From: Isoetes taiwanensis
Taxonomy: Eukaryota > Streptophyta > Lycopodiopsida > Isoetales > Isoetaceae
DNA: 64,000 nucleotides
Reading direction: 5' to 3'
NCBI GenBank assembly: GCA_021234155.1
Contig: JAJEKV010000034.1
Span: 4,085,491-4,149,490, forward strand
Below are positions 11,801-23,709 of the stretch, piece by piece. The notes beneath the pieces are model-generated. The model did not search any database and was not told the origin of the DNA. It saw nothing but the letters and a program-made list of their open reading frames with translations. The position numbers were made by a program, and so were the translations under genes. Position 1 is the first letter of the stretch; each line of letters begins with the position of its first letter.

Positions 11801-11980
11801 AAGGCACCATCCTTGTAGCACAATGTATTATGTCATGAACAATAGGAAGCCCACATGGAAAGGCACCCTCCTTGTAGCACAATTCAGTATCTCATGAACA
11901 ATAGGAAGTCCACATGGGAAGGCAATATTCTTGTAGCACAGTATATTATCTCATGAACAATAGAAAGTCTTGAGTGCCCC
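11801..11980. repeat. Three tandem units of about 59 bp
   Basis: Units beginning aaggcaccatccttgtagca (11,801), aaggcaccctccttgtagca (about 11,860) and aaggcaatattcttgtagca (about 11,919), each followed by a tcatgaacaatag segment. Confidence 0.8.
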
Positions 11981-12485
11981 CTTATACATTTTCTAGTAAA
12001 CAATAAATTTAGAATCACCTATAGGAAATGATCTTTCTTACAGAGTTATTATCATAAAAAAAAGGGGGAACATTAGGTAAAGATGATATACCAACTTGCC
12101 ATGCGCATGCTCTAATTATTGTGCTGTTAGAGGAGAGTCTTGTTATTTTTGGTAGCTAATGCTTTTTGAACATTTTGTGCACAACAATATACAGTACATT
12201 TTAAACTATTATAATAATCATTATGTTATTGTGTCTCTATCTCTCTAGTTTAAACTATTCAATCATTGAAATGTGTGGAGCATAGTAAGGCATTCCATGT
12301 CTGGAGCACACTAAAGTAGAAATCAAGCATGCATCTAATTGCCTCAAACCATGCAGGAAGATCTTCAAAACAAAGATGAGTAAAGAACAATATGACTAAA
12401 GGACATAAGTAATGAATCCATATAAGAAAATGTTCAGAAGCGGCTGCCATGGGCAATTCTTAATGAAAATGACTCGTACATGCAC

Positions 12486-13125
12486 AAGGCATCCTAAAAT
12501 TTAACTGCCATAATTAACCACTAAGGAACCACTATAAATGTGGTTATTTATGCAAAGAAAAATAATCTTAATGAAAACCACACAATATTGTGGTTTTTAT
12601 GATTAGGATGTGGTTTTTCATGCTGGCTTTTTTTGCAACATGGTTTTTTAAAATTGGTAATGGTTTCTAGCATGGTTTTCTTGTTAGTTTATTGATACAA
12701 CATGGGTTATTAAGTTTGTAATGGTTTATGATATGGTCGTCAATGTTAGATGATGATTATTCACATTGGTTTTCTTTTTGTAGTATGGTTTATAAAAACT
12801 AGTGTAGTTTACAAGGTGGTTTTCACTGCGAGTTTAAGTATGTAGTGGTTATTTAAGTTGGTTTTCTATTTCAGAATTATCCGTTAAAAGTTGACCACAT
12901 TGGTTTTCTTGTGTAGTATGGTTTATCCAAAATCAATATAGTTTTCAAGGTGGTTTTCACTGCCAATATAAACATCTAGTGGTTATTCACGTTGGTTTTC
13001 TATTGCAAAAATGTCTACTAAAAATTAATTATGGTTCGTAGCATTGGTTTCCATACCAATTTAGTTTGCATCATAGGTATTCATAATTCTCAACCAAAAG
13101 GGTGGTTATTCATAGTGGTTATTTA
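12486..13125. repeat. AACCAC family, inverted copy
   Basis: Reverse complement of 4196-4400 (here 12,490-12,760) followed by reverse complement of 2395-2745 (here 12,760-13,120), including the internal duplication (accacattggttttctt and caaggtggttttcactgc appear twice). The rest of 11,190-13,560 shows no gene. Confidence 0.7.
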
Positions 13126-13659
13126 TAAAGCACTTCAATAAATATTATGCATTCCATAATGTAAATTAGATCTTGGTACGAAATTTTATATTTTGAGGAA
13201 TTATGAGTATACCTTCTATAAGCATTTAAGATATGCCCTCTATAATTCTTAGTCAGTGTTGCCTTGGTCTTATTACAGTCGACAATCATGATCTTAATAG
13301 TAGATCATGAAGCTACCGTAGGTTCCAAATGATTAAGACATTTTTGGTGCTCAATGTTCTAAAACAATATATTTCGAAATTGTCCCCTTGAATATGTATG
13401 TGCAAGATGCATCAAAAAGATGATGTTAATCATGTTAATCCATGAGAATACTTGGTTAATATTAAAATAATATCTCTTATTATTCTGTTTCATCCAAGGA
13501 ACTAGGTGATTGCAGTTGACAGGACAATCAATAGATATTAGCCCTGGAGTAGCCATGGCAATATGTAGCATTATAACAGGGGGTTTTTTTTGTGATTTTG
13601 TACGCTTTTTGGCATGGTTTTCCTATGATTTCGGTGCTGTATTCATTGGGCCATACTAA

Positions 13660-15000
13660 ATAGTATTTCTAGAGTGCAGCTTTTCTGGAGCGTTGATGTG
13701 GATTAGCTTCAACAATCTAATGGTTCTTATTTCGAGCTCCTCATTCATATGCATGAACCCAACAAAGCTCTGTTCTCTCAGAAGCTCTTGTGGTGGTATT
13801 ACCCGTCGTGCCGTCGTGCTGATCCAACAGTTGTGGTATGGAAGTTTGTGCTCTTTTGTTTGCTAATAATGTTTCCTTTGTTTGCTAACAATGCTTTCTG
13901 TTTAAATCTTATTTGGAATATGTAGCATTATTTGGAATATAGCATGAGCATGGAATATAGCATCAGCATGGCTAACCAGGATTCAGAAGACATTCTGTTC
14001 TTCATTCTGTAACACAGAGAATCTTACATGGCAGAAATTGGAACAATGCATGATACGATGTTATTGTGTTTTTGCTGTTTATTCATCTTCTTTAAACATT
14101 CTACAGAAAGTGTTGTGTTATTTGGTGTTGGTTCTCAGGATTCAAACGTGCAGGGAAATTTCTAGCATGCTGAAGTGGAGATGGAGAGAGATCTGCCTAT
14201 AACATCCTCAACTTCCCCTCTGCTTAGCATTTGTGCCTTAGTACGGAACTGGAGCCCAGAATATCTAGTCTCCCATAGCGAGAATCTGCATGTCAGACCC
14301 ATTCCTGTTGCACTCTTTAATCCGGGACAGCAAAAACTTGCATGGCAGGGCCAAATCCGAGATCTAGCATTACATCTAGCATTAAAATCTGCATGCCAGG
14401 CCCAATCCTTTTCTTGAATCCAAAACATTTCCACTGTTGCACTCTTTAATCCGGGACTTCTGGACAGCATAAACCTGCATGGCAGGGTGAATCCGAAACT
14501 GCAATATGTAGCATTAGATCTAGCATTACATCCACTGTTCTACTCTTCAAACCGAGACTCCTGCCAGAATCAGCATACCAGAACCGGTACCCTCCTGCAA
14601 ACGCAACTCCAATATCTAGCATAAACCTGCATGGCAGGGCCAATCCGAAAACCCAAACAAGATGCAGCTTCATGATAGTCGGCTGGTTTGCTCCAACCAC
14701 CAAACTCGACCGTGCTTACCTCCTGCAAACAGAAAAATCCCGTCCTCAGAAGCCATATCGGAAACCCTAACCCTGCCCTAACAAATTTGCCTATCTATTT
14801 TCTTAACAACTTTGAAATAACGCCCTTCCTAACCATCCTTTATTCCTGGAAAATAAAAATGTAACCCTTCCTCTCAAAAACCACCATATTGCTACATATT
14901 GCTTTAACCTGACCATTGCTTAAGTCAATATGCAATTACAATTACAAGCTTGTGTGACTCTTATTATTCTTCTAACCTTGTGTTGTTTTTTTAATGGTAG
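13660..15000. repeat. Gene-poor; imperfect repeats of about 110 bp at 14,270-14,660
   Basis: The phrases cactctttaatccgggac, ctgcatggcagggccaatcc and gatctagcattacatc recur three or four times between 14,270 and 14,660 with substitutions and small indels. The overlapping ORFs on both strands follow the repeats. No protein family is recognisable. Confidence 0.6.
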
Positions 15001-15023
15001 ATATTAGTTGCAGCTATTACAAT

Positions 15024-15170
15024 GAGACGAATGGCACGAAACAGACGAGGCTCAGCCTCAACATCACGAATGGGAGTTATGCAAGCAGAAGGCATCACGT
15101 ACAAGATAAACCATCCTGCACAAGAAGATGTCGCTGAAGCTCAAGAGGCGCAAATCAACGAACGTTAATA
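15024..15170 (+). CDS. Small basic ORF (48 codons), function unknown
   Basis: ATG at 15,024 gives MRRMARNRRGSASTSRMGVM and continues to a TAA at 15,168-15,170; the product is Arg-rich at the N-terminus and Gln/Glu-rich at the C-terminus. A possible splice acceptor (tagttgcag) lies just upstream, so it could be an exon rather than a gene. The composition looks more coding-like than the flanks, but nothing identifies it. Confidence 0.25.
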
Positions 15171-15359
15171 GCATATATAATTATATTACATTATGCTTTA
15201 ATATTATAGTTACTCAAGTTTCATATTACTATATTCCCTTTTTATTCTTAATGCTGCATATTACATAATACATATTGCTACATCTTTTAAATGTCTTACA
15301 TGTTCTTACGTCTGCTTTTTTTTTTAGGGCCCGAAGGGCCCAAAATTTTTTTTAGTATA

Positions 15360-15810
15360 ATAACCAACACATAACTACCATTGACATTAATAAACATAAC
15401 CATTGGATCCAACGCTATTAAATTAAAATCCCCCTTAAACCCCCTTTGGTTTGGGTGCATATTCACCACGGGGGTGGCGTAGAGGGCGTGAGCCCTCATA
15501 ATTGTATTTTGCACGCACAAAATCAACACCATATAGTATTAAACGCGAAATCTTATAGTATTTTGCGAATCTTGTTATACTGAGATAGCAAATTTTGTAC
15601 TTGCATACCCCACAAACGAGGAACTTTACGTACGGTGTAGATTAAGGAATAAGGGGTGAATATGCCTATCCAACAGCTCTCGTTGCCCGGAGTCACCCCC
15701 CGTGTGAATATGCACCCAAACCACAGGGGGTTTAAGGGGGATTTTAATTTAATAGCGTTGGATCCAATGGTTATGTTTATTAATGTCAATGGTAGTTATG
15801 TGTTGGTTAT
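15360..15810. mobile_element. Foldback / long-TIR DNA element (451 bp)
   Basis: Two inverted arms of about 107 bp (15,360-15,466 and 15,704-15,810) are nearly perfect reverse complements, from ATAACCAACACATAACTACC at the outer ends to ttgggtgcatattcac at the inner ends. The 237-bp interior has no ORF but holds further copies of the GCATATTCAC motif. A diverged copy with the same interior lies at 3741-4195. No clear target duplication was seen, and the superfamily is undetermined. Confidence 0.75.
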
Positions 15811-18430
15811 GTGTGAATACCACATATGCATGTAATGACATGCAAAGAATGATTATGAGAGAACCCTGGTGTTAAGATGGGAGCATAAGGCCTTCTACAT
15901 TTAGCAACCAGAATGAGCACATCCCAATGATTTGATATACATGAAGAATTGTCACTAACAAATGAAGGCAAGAAAGACTTTCTACGAAGCTCTAACACGT
16001 CCAATGAACCTCTTCATGTCTTTTTGATAAGGTAATAGTACATTAATTGAATTAATTAATTAATTGGACCTTGACATCAATTTCCTAAATGTAACTTTCG
16101 GGTGTTTTTTGCATTTGAACTTTGTTGTGGTCTTCTTTCTTTTGCAATAGATGTTCGCACCTGTCTAGAAAATAGATACAGCTTCAAAAGTTTGCCTCAA
16201 GAAAGAGCAAAGTTTGAGCATTGAACCGTAGGTTTCATGTTATTAGATCATTTTAGTTAGTTTAAAACATTTGTACATGTGGCATATGGATCAAAATGCA
16301 CCCTAAGAAATTCCAATTCATCAATTCAGACAAGACTAGAGTATACAACCCCATAGCGTTGTCGCCATTGCTTCTAGAAATAGTATGTTATTTGTTGAAA
16401 CATCCTCTACCTCTAGAAATAGAGCGATGCCCGAACCTTTCCTCTCTCTTCTTCAGTCCCAGCTTACTTTCTTCTTTTGCATTAAATTCCTTAACCATTA
16501 AGACAAGGGGGTTTTAATAAAAAGAAATGATATGGGGGGTTTCTTAAATATGTGCTACGGGGACTCATACCACCACCTTGACATTTATTTACAAATAACA
16601 TAGCCTCAAGTATCGAAACTAATAATACAAGAAATTTATCACGGTGGCCAAGGTCGCCACGAACATTTGTTTGGTTCTAAACCTATGAGGTTAGACCCCC
16701 CCTAGTAGCATCTAACCTTTGATAATGCCATTCAACACAAACAAAAGTCATAGCTTGATGTTAGCTTTTCTTTATTCGTAACTCAGTCAATTTGATAAAT
16801 ATGATTTATTGTAGAAGAACTATTTGTGTTAGCATGTATGCAAAATGTGTGCAAGGAAACCTCTAAAAGTTGTCATGATCAAACAATGTGCTTAAAGTAA
16901 ATGATGGGAACAAAAGTTTGTTTTCTTAATGCTCTCAATTTCAAAATTTGTGATTGACCAATTAGAGTTGGCAGAATCATATGCTTTGTCCTTTGTAATA
17001 TCAAAAGAACAAAGAAAGTTCGTTTCTGAGCCTCTTCTTCATAGTATGTTAATTATTTGGAGTCATACACTCCTTCGACATTCAATTTTGTATGAAATTA
17101 TTTAAGTTGATTTGCTTGATGGGTGGCTCTTATACAAGAAAGTGGAATTATATAAGTGTAGGAAAGACAAACAAAAAAGGGATTTATACCTCCACCTTTA
17201 AAAAAAAAATGCATTGGGCGCCTAATAATTAAAAGAAAAAAAAACCACTCTCGAAACGTAACCCCATAACGTGGCCAGACTGCAACGGCTCTTGAATACA
17301 ATTGTGCATTGTTTAATCATGTGGACAATTTCTTTTAGCAAAAATTTTGTGGCATCCGCCAATGGGCTGCAGGTGCAGCTATGGCGCTCCTTACTGGCGC
17401 CCTATCTTCTTGCATGCTCATGTCTTTTTCCGCTTTTGCATGCTGGCCTGGTCTGCATGCCTATGGCCATTGGATAAGTTACCAGAGAATCATATCTGTG
17501 AAGCCAAGTTTTTTTCTGCAAATCCGGTACTAGCTTCTTTTGCGAATCCGGTGAGGCTTCTATTTTTACGCTATAGAATTTGTTTTCCTTAGATTCATGA
17601 AGCTTATGCTCTTGAAATGGCATTTTTAGCTGCCACGGATCTAGGTTCCAGCTATGGAATAGGCTGGCGATGGCAGATAATCTCTTATATTTGATAAATA
17701 CTCCTTGTGTTTATCCTCAGACAACATTTTCGTATGCATGTTTCTCAGCTCTTTGATCATTGACTGGCTGCAAATTTGGGGTATGAGATGTGGTGAATAT
17801 GTTCCTTGCTGTGCAGCCATGTTTTTTTTGCCTTATAGGAGGCCATTCCACCGATCTATTCAAGCGATCTAAGTCCTGCAGTCTGTGTTCGATGGCACTG
17901 GCAGTCCTTGATACGACCAGGTATGTAAGGATTTGATCCTTCAGATTTGCTTTGATTTTTTTACTCATACTACATAGTGCGCTTGCTTCTTCATCCATCG
18001 GATGATTATCAGAATGATGTTTCATTGGATTACAGTTGGCTCTGAACCCCCCTTTTTTTCCTCTCTCTCTCGAGAATCGTTTTCAGCGATGCTGGAACAG
18101 TTGAGCTATAACTATTTGAGCTATAATGAACAGTTGTAGAAGCCGGCTGTGGCTTTCGGCCTTGTAATCTTTTACGGATCTTGTATTGCTGGCCTTTGAG
18201 CATAAGGTTCATGACGCTAAAATAAGAGAACAGTGTTACAATTATCAGAAAACTGAAAAGCTTTCTTGCTATTATCAGGATATTGAGAGTTTTTTTTTTT
18301 TTTTTTTTTTTTTTGCAGCTTAGCATGGGAATATAATCGAGTTTATATGTTTTATTGCCATTTTTTGATTCTGGATAAGCAAAGTGGCAATGATACATAA
18401 AGCTGATCCGTGTGCATGAGATGGGTAGTG
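15811..18430. other. No recognisable gene; one 25-bp T run
   Basis: Several 60-120 codon frames occur on both strands without family resemblance. A T25 run at 18,290-18,314 is followed at once by GCAG, an ideal polypyrimidine tract and splice acceptor for a plus-strand exon. This fits a transcript entering the exon-like ORF at 18.5 kb, but no upstream exon can be named. Confidence 0.4.
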
Positions 18431-18476
18431 AAGGTGCAGCAATAAAGAAACCTGTAGAAAGTGTTCCTGAGTTCAG

Positions 18477-18799
18477 ATGGGGATGATGAAGATTTGCAAC
18501 AAGCAGAGCAGAAGAGCATTGATGGTAAAGCCTTAGGTGAAAGTTTTGGGACAGTTTGGGATGACCAAGTGAATGTTTCTGCTAGCTTTGTTATGCAAGA
18601 GACAGGTGCAATTACTTGCCTGTTGTCGACAACACTGCAGAAGGATGATGAGGGGCGAAGGGCAAAATACGAGCCATCACCAGGAATTCATGAGTATTCG
18701 ATGGAGGGAGAAAGCATGAACACTCTGATAAGTTATGCTGAAAGGTGGCAAATTTTGAACGGGAACATGTTTTGTCTAATAGAATACCAAACTAGTGAC
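18477..18799 (+). CDS. Candidate internal exon of an unknown gene
   Basis: An open plus-strand frame encodes an acidic segment (DGDDEDLQQAEQKSIDGKAL) and then SFGTVWDDQVNVSASFVMQE. In-frame stops close it upstream (18,455-18,457) and at 18,827. It is bounded by a plausible acceptor (gttcag, 18,471-18,476) and donor (gacg then GTAAGG, about 18,799). Another acceptor (ttatgcag, about 18,851) follows. Composition looks coding, but I recognise no family and cannot assemble neighbouring exons. Confidence 0.35.
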
Positions 18800-19484
18800 G
18801 GTAAGGGCTATCTAACTACTATTTCCTAATCTGAAACCCCTTTGTTATGCAGGAGACCTTGGTAAGCATCTAGAGCTAGACGACAATAGCTTGGTAGCTT
18901 GTAACCAGAGTACAATTTACAGATGCCCTTGCTGAAAAATGGTAGTTGAACTTCACAGCAGCCAATCTGGTAAACTCGGCTCTCTATCTTGATATTATAA
19001 ATTCATTGTTCTGCACTCCTATGGCTGAATATGCATATCAGGGTTCAAAAGGTAAACGTTATTTTTTTTTGCTTTGTTGCATCACCTAATTCGTGATGCA
19101 CCTAGGCTAGAGGAATTTAGTATAACTTGTATTAATGTGTAAGATATATATGTAAATATAAATGCTCAGGTCAATACTTTCTTTTCGAACTTTCTTTCTT
19201 TTGTAGGTGTGGAAATACATTTATCATTGTTTATGAGTTTTGGAAATGGTTGGGGTTCAAATCCCCTTCTCCCTAGTTATTGTTATTGTGGCTATTAAAT
19301 GAAGAATGCGGTTATAATGACACATCACATCCACAGTCAATAGATTGTTTACTAAACTTGAAATGCTTCAAATTAAAAGGCCTTATTGGTTATCATTATT
19401 GGTTTATAAATAATAACTATGAAGATGCGTAACAAAACTATGCACATTTAGAACAATCAAATATATCTAAGATTGATAATAATA

Positions 19485-19935
19485 ATGGTAATTTGCATGT
19501 AACATATGCGAAACATGTGCATTTACCATGCCATTAAGCTGCCACTTAATAACCAACCGCATTAAACCATGTGGATTTGCCATGATACTTAGCCATGCTA
19601 ATTTACCACAATAACCAACCATATTAAACCATGTGCATTTACCATGACACTTAGCCATACTAGTTACCACAATAACCAATCGCATTATAAAATCACATGA
19701 ATAAAGCACTATATTAAACCACATCTACAAACCATCATGGACAAACCATACCCTTAAAACACTATAATATACCACTTCCATTTACCAACATATAACACCA
19801 CTTTGACAAACTCTACAAAAAAGTCGTTTACAATTACCATGCTATAATACCACTTTGACAAACTCTACAAAAAAGTCGTTTACAATTACCATGCTATAAT
19901 ACCACCCTAACAAGCCCTATATGAGAACCAACTAG
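19485..19935. repeat. AACCA-rich repeat block with a perfect 52-bp tandem duplication
   Basis: Units with aaccatgtgcatttaccatg and acttagccat recur at about 19,560-19,690. 19,797-19,848 and 19,849-19,900 are an exact tandem pair (from accactttgacaaactc to taccatgctataat). The composition resembles the AACCAC family at 2.4, 4.2 and 12.5 kb. Confidence 0.75.
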
Positions 19936-22900
19936 TTTAGCCACATATGGTTTTTAATGAAATTAACCCCCAAACACCCATTGCTTTTGTAGAATGGTTT
20001 TTTAGTCATAACCATGGGGAAAACCTTGTAGTGTTTTAATTTTGGGTGCCTTGTGCTTGGCATTGCAAATGAGTAAAATAAAGACAAATGATTACCTTCC
20101 ACTTGAATGAAAATAATATGAATAGTTTTCACAAACTTTTTAAGTAAAATACATGTTCTATTTCTCCAATCTAGTGCTCCAACATTCACTCAGCATTTAC
20201 TCATTGCAGACCAATATTCAACTCACCACATGCTGAACAACTTCTATTGTTGTAATATCCAAGACTGCCTGCACATGTTTCATTGAATTAGCTCCATAAA
20301 GCTCCTCTAAAGACTTGAACAGTAAAAGATTTTGAAGTGAAACATAGTAATTCTCCAAGCATGCTCACGTTCCAATGATCATTCTTCTAAAGTTTAGCAA
20401 GTTGCTACTTATCTTGTCGTGTAAGAAGGAAATGTAGAGATAGCAGCCTAGCTCTCTGAAGCTCTAAGTATGTTACAGCTTGTGTTACTTAAAGCCAACA
20501 CATTGATGCAAAAATGCTTTCACATAACTAAAGCATCAACATAGACACATCACACAAAATCAAAATGTTGAAAAGGATGTAAGTATTACTGTAAAGCCCT
20601 CATAGTTGTTGCAAGCCTTCACCAACTTCTATTTGTTGCTCTCCCTTTTGTCAACACAAACGTGCATGCCAAATGTGAACAATGCCACAAATGATTTTTG
20701 TGAATCCGTGTAAGATGCTTTGAAAGAACAAATATTTTAGTTGAAGCAAATCCACCACCTGTAAGCAATCACCCATAAGCAAAAGCCAAGAATATAAAAG
20801 CTCACCTCTGTAATTCTACCAATGATACATTCACACCTTTATCCTCCTTCATGCCTATTGGAACAGTGAGAGAAACAGGTTAAGCAATTAAGTATACGAA
20901 TCTAAAAGCTAAAACTCAAGGACAAACATATAATACTTTAAGATTGAATTAAAAGGTCTGCACTGGATCTATGTTGACATTCCAGTTTAGAGACAATATT
21001 AAGATTTAATTAAAACAGGTGCTCAGAAGACTAAAACTGCATGTTACCCTATTATTTCGGTGGTAATATGCCATTACATTAGTTTAAGCGTAGCAATGTG
21101 TAGCAGTGTATCTTCTGAGGTTAGGTGTACCTCCAAAAGTGTATCTTCTGAGGTTAGGTGTATCTCCAAAAAGTATATATATGCTTTACCTATGTTCTAA
21201 TGTTGTTTTTCAAATGCAAACTTTGTCCAAGAACCTAAGAAATGATATGTAGACTTCCAACTGCCAGTTTAAAATAGAATTACAGAATCAGACTTGAACT
21301 GCCACACATCTAAGGTTTTATTAGGCTTTTATGCGGTATTAGCCACAATACAATCTACAAAATTATTGACAATCTAAGTAAGAAAAGATGGAGCTCATCA
21401 AAAAGAATAATACAGAATAAAAACTCACTACTTTTGCAACCTAGATTTGGAAATCTATTATTTGAAACCTCTATTTGCAATATTTGTACAGCTCTAGCTC
21501 TTTAGCTGCAAGAAATAACAAAAGCCAGACATTATTGCGCTTCCAGCATTGCCCGTATCCAGACATTCTCGCCTCTGTTTCTTTGGATCCTACTTTGAAA
21601 GTTGTCTGAAGCACCAGCTAGCAGCGTTCTACATACAGAAAGGATGCAATAAGCGTTTCGCATGGCATATTTTTATGGATTGCCAGATCAACAGATCCAG
21701 GCATTTGGAGATATGAGCAGATCCAGGCACTGATCAGATATGAGCAGAGAATTGTGAACAAAGAATAGTTGAATTGTTATGTCCTCTATATCATAAATCC
21801 ACCGTTTGCGAAACCCAATAACCTCATTATTTTATATGAAGTTTGTTACATACATTATACCTTAGAATCATAATGTAGATTCTCCTTTGTCATAAATCCT
21901 ACCCAGCATCAGAACGTGTTCTTTGTTACGATTTGAACAAATTATGCAGTTATTCCTTCAAGACCTTTGTATTTATATCTCTAGAAAGTGAAAAGCACAT
22001 GTAATGCTGCATTTGGAGACTGCAAGAACACACTTACCTAGATTTTTTAAATGCTTAAAAATGACAGAATGCAGAAATACATGGAATCAGTCCTCAAGTG
22101 CTGGCTCTAGAACTATAAGAGAACCCATATAGCAGTAGAATCTAAAATGTAAATTTGTTTAGAACCAAAAGGGTACTAACCGGTGCACAGAGAGTGATAT
22201 GTTCACGTCTCCTACATCAATATGACTTGCAGACTAAATTTTTTGTGTGCCTGATCTTCCCATAGAACTGCATTGACCATGTTGCAACCATGTTAGAAAA
22301 GATTCAACACTAAATGCTTCCTGGATTAAAAAAAAAAATGCAAACCCATGAAGAATGGAGGAAAGGAATTTCGGTAGCAACAAACCCTGAGAAGAGCTGC
22401 ATGTCGAGATCTTAGCAATCATGGCGTGCATCCTGTATATGAAGGGGAAAAATTCGACCTACAGAGACACTCTTGGATGCCAATTTCAAGTTTTGGTTTC
22501 CGAATTTTTCTTTTGGAACCGCTGAAATAAACGAAATAGAAAATCAGACACATTTTTGCCGAGAAAAACTAAAAGAACCTTTCAAAGTCGAGTGGCAGAT
22601 AGATAGGAGATTACCTAAGTATAGGCATCGGAATCCAGGAACAGAATGCTGGACCAAATTATTAATATCTTCCAGATTCTTGCTAGAATAGTTGCAGCCT
22701 AACCCACCTATGCATTCAGTCGCAACGGCAAGGAGAAGCAGACGGCTTTGTTATTTGGCAAAATCACCCCTTCAATGATTTTCGGTTCATCGTGGCATAT
22801 GCATGCCGGATTGGAAGGGCCGAAATCAGAAAGGGGAAAATTGAACCCAAATGAAGGCCAAGGAAATTTGTTCAATTTTTGGCAAATCGGAATTTTTTTC

Positions 22901-22985
22901 CGGCAGCCAAAAGGCTCGAAACCTTAGGAAATCAAGTTAAGGGAAAATTCCAAAAAGTTTTCGGAACCCCGGAAAAACCAAATTT
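19936..22985. other. No recognisable protein; scattered splice-like signals on the minus strand
   Basis: No long ORF. On the minus strand several short stretches have exon-like borders: about 20,806-20,858 (acceptor CAATAG, frame MKEDKGVNVSLVELQ, donor GTGAGC), about 22,180-22,240, and about 22,614-22,700 (donor GTAATC). They could belong to a spliced non-coding transcript or a gene with tiny exons. I cannot join them into a protein. Confidence 0.3.
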
Positions 22986-23088
22986 AAACAATAGGATTAA
23001 TACAGAGTAAGTACAAGACAAGCGATGCTAGGGTACTCCTGCCCACACTGGAGTGAGAACCCACACGGCATGTGTACCTACCTACGAC

Positions 23089-23580
23089 TCATGACACAAA
23101 CCTACCAATACTATCTACAATGAGGAGGGTCCTTTCCCAGACCGCTACCTTGAACTGGTCTTTCCGAGGGGACGCCAGGTAAGAAAGATATAATTTGTAC
23201 CTCAACTGTGGGATCAAAACCCCAGGCCGCGCCTCCTCATTCCTGAACACCTTCATGTGTTGTCGCTTCCAAATGAGCCACAACAAGCAGGCTTTACACA
23301 AATGGAAGGCCAAAGTCTGAAGCTGGGACTACCTGCTAGGGTACACCCCCAACAAAACCTCTTGACTATGGAGCGAAATGTGAAAGAGGCGTTGGACCCA
23401 CTGCCATGCCGGCTGGATGTCTGAGCAAAGAAACATACAGTGCTCCAGGGTCTCTACAGAGGCACCACACATTGGGCACAGGTCGCTAATCAGCGGATTG
23501 ATCCTGTGAACCCACGTGTTCACCCTCAGGGATCGGTGCACTATCTGCCACAGCAACACCCGAATCAGCGGTATCTAGAC
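23089..23580 (-). pseudogene. LINE (non-LTR retrotransposon) C-terminal end, zf-RVT domain
   Basis: The minus frame reads LLWQIVHRSLRVNTW and then CPMCGASVETLEHCMFLC, the CxxC...H...C pattern of the zinc-binding domain at the C-terminus of plant LINE reverse transcriptases, followed by ACLLWLIWKRQH. The two open pieces are in the same frame, separated by one TAG (23,329-23,331). The upstream RT and endonuclease are absent, as expected of a 5'-truncated LINE. The 3' side (about 22,985-23,085) looks like LINE 3' UTR. Confidence 0.75.
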
Positions 23581-23709
23581 TTAACTTGAATCTCCATATG
23601 CCATCAACCCCATATCGGAGAAATCCTAAGCACACATTTGTTTCGAGGGCAACCTTGTACCTTGTTTTATGTGCAACCTTGAAACTTTGTTTATTTTTGG
23701 AACTTTAGC

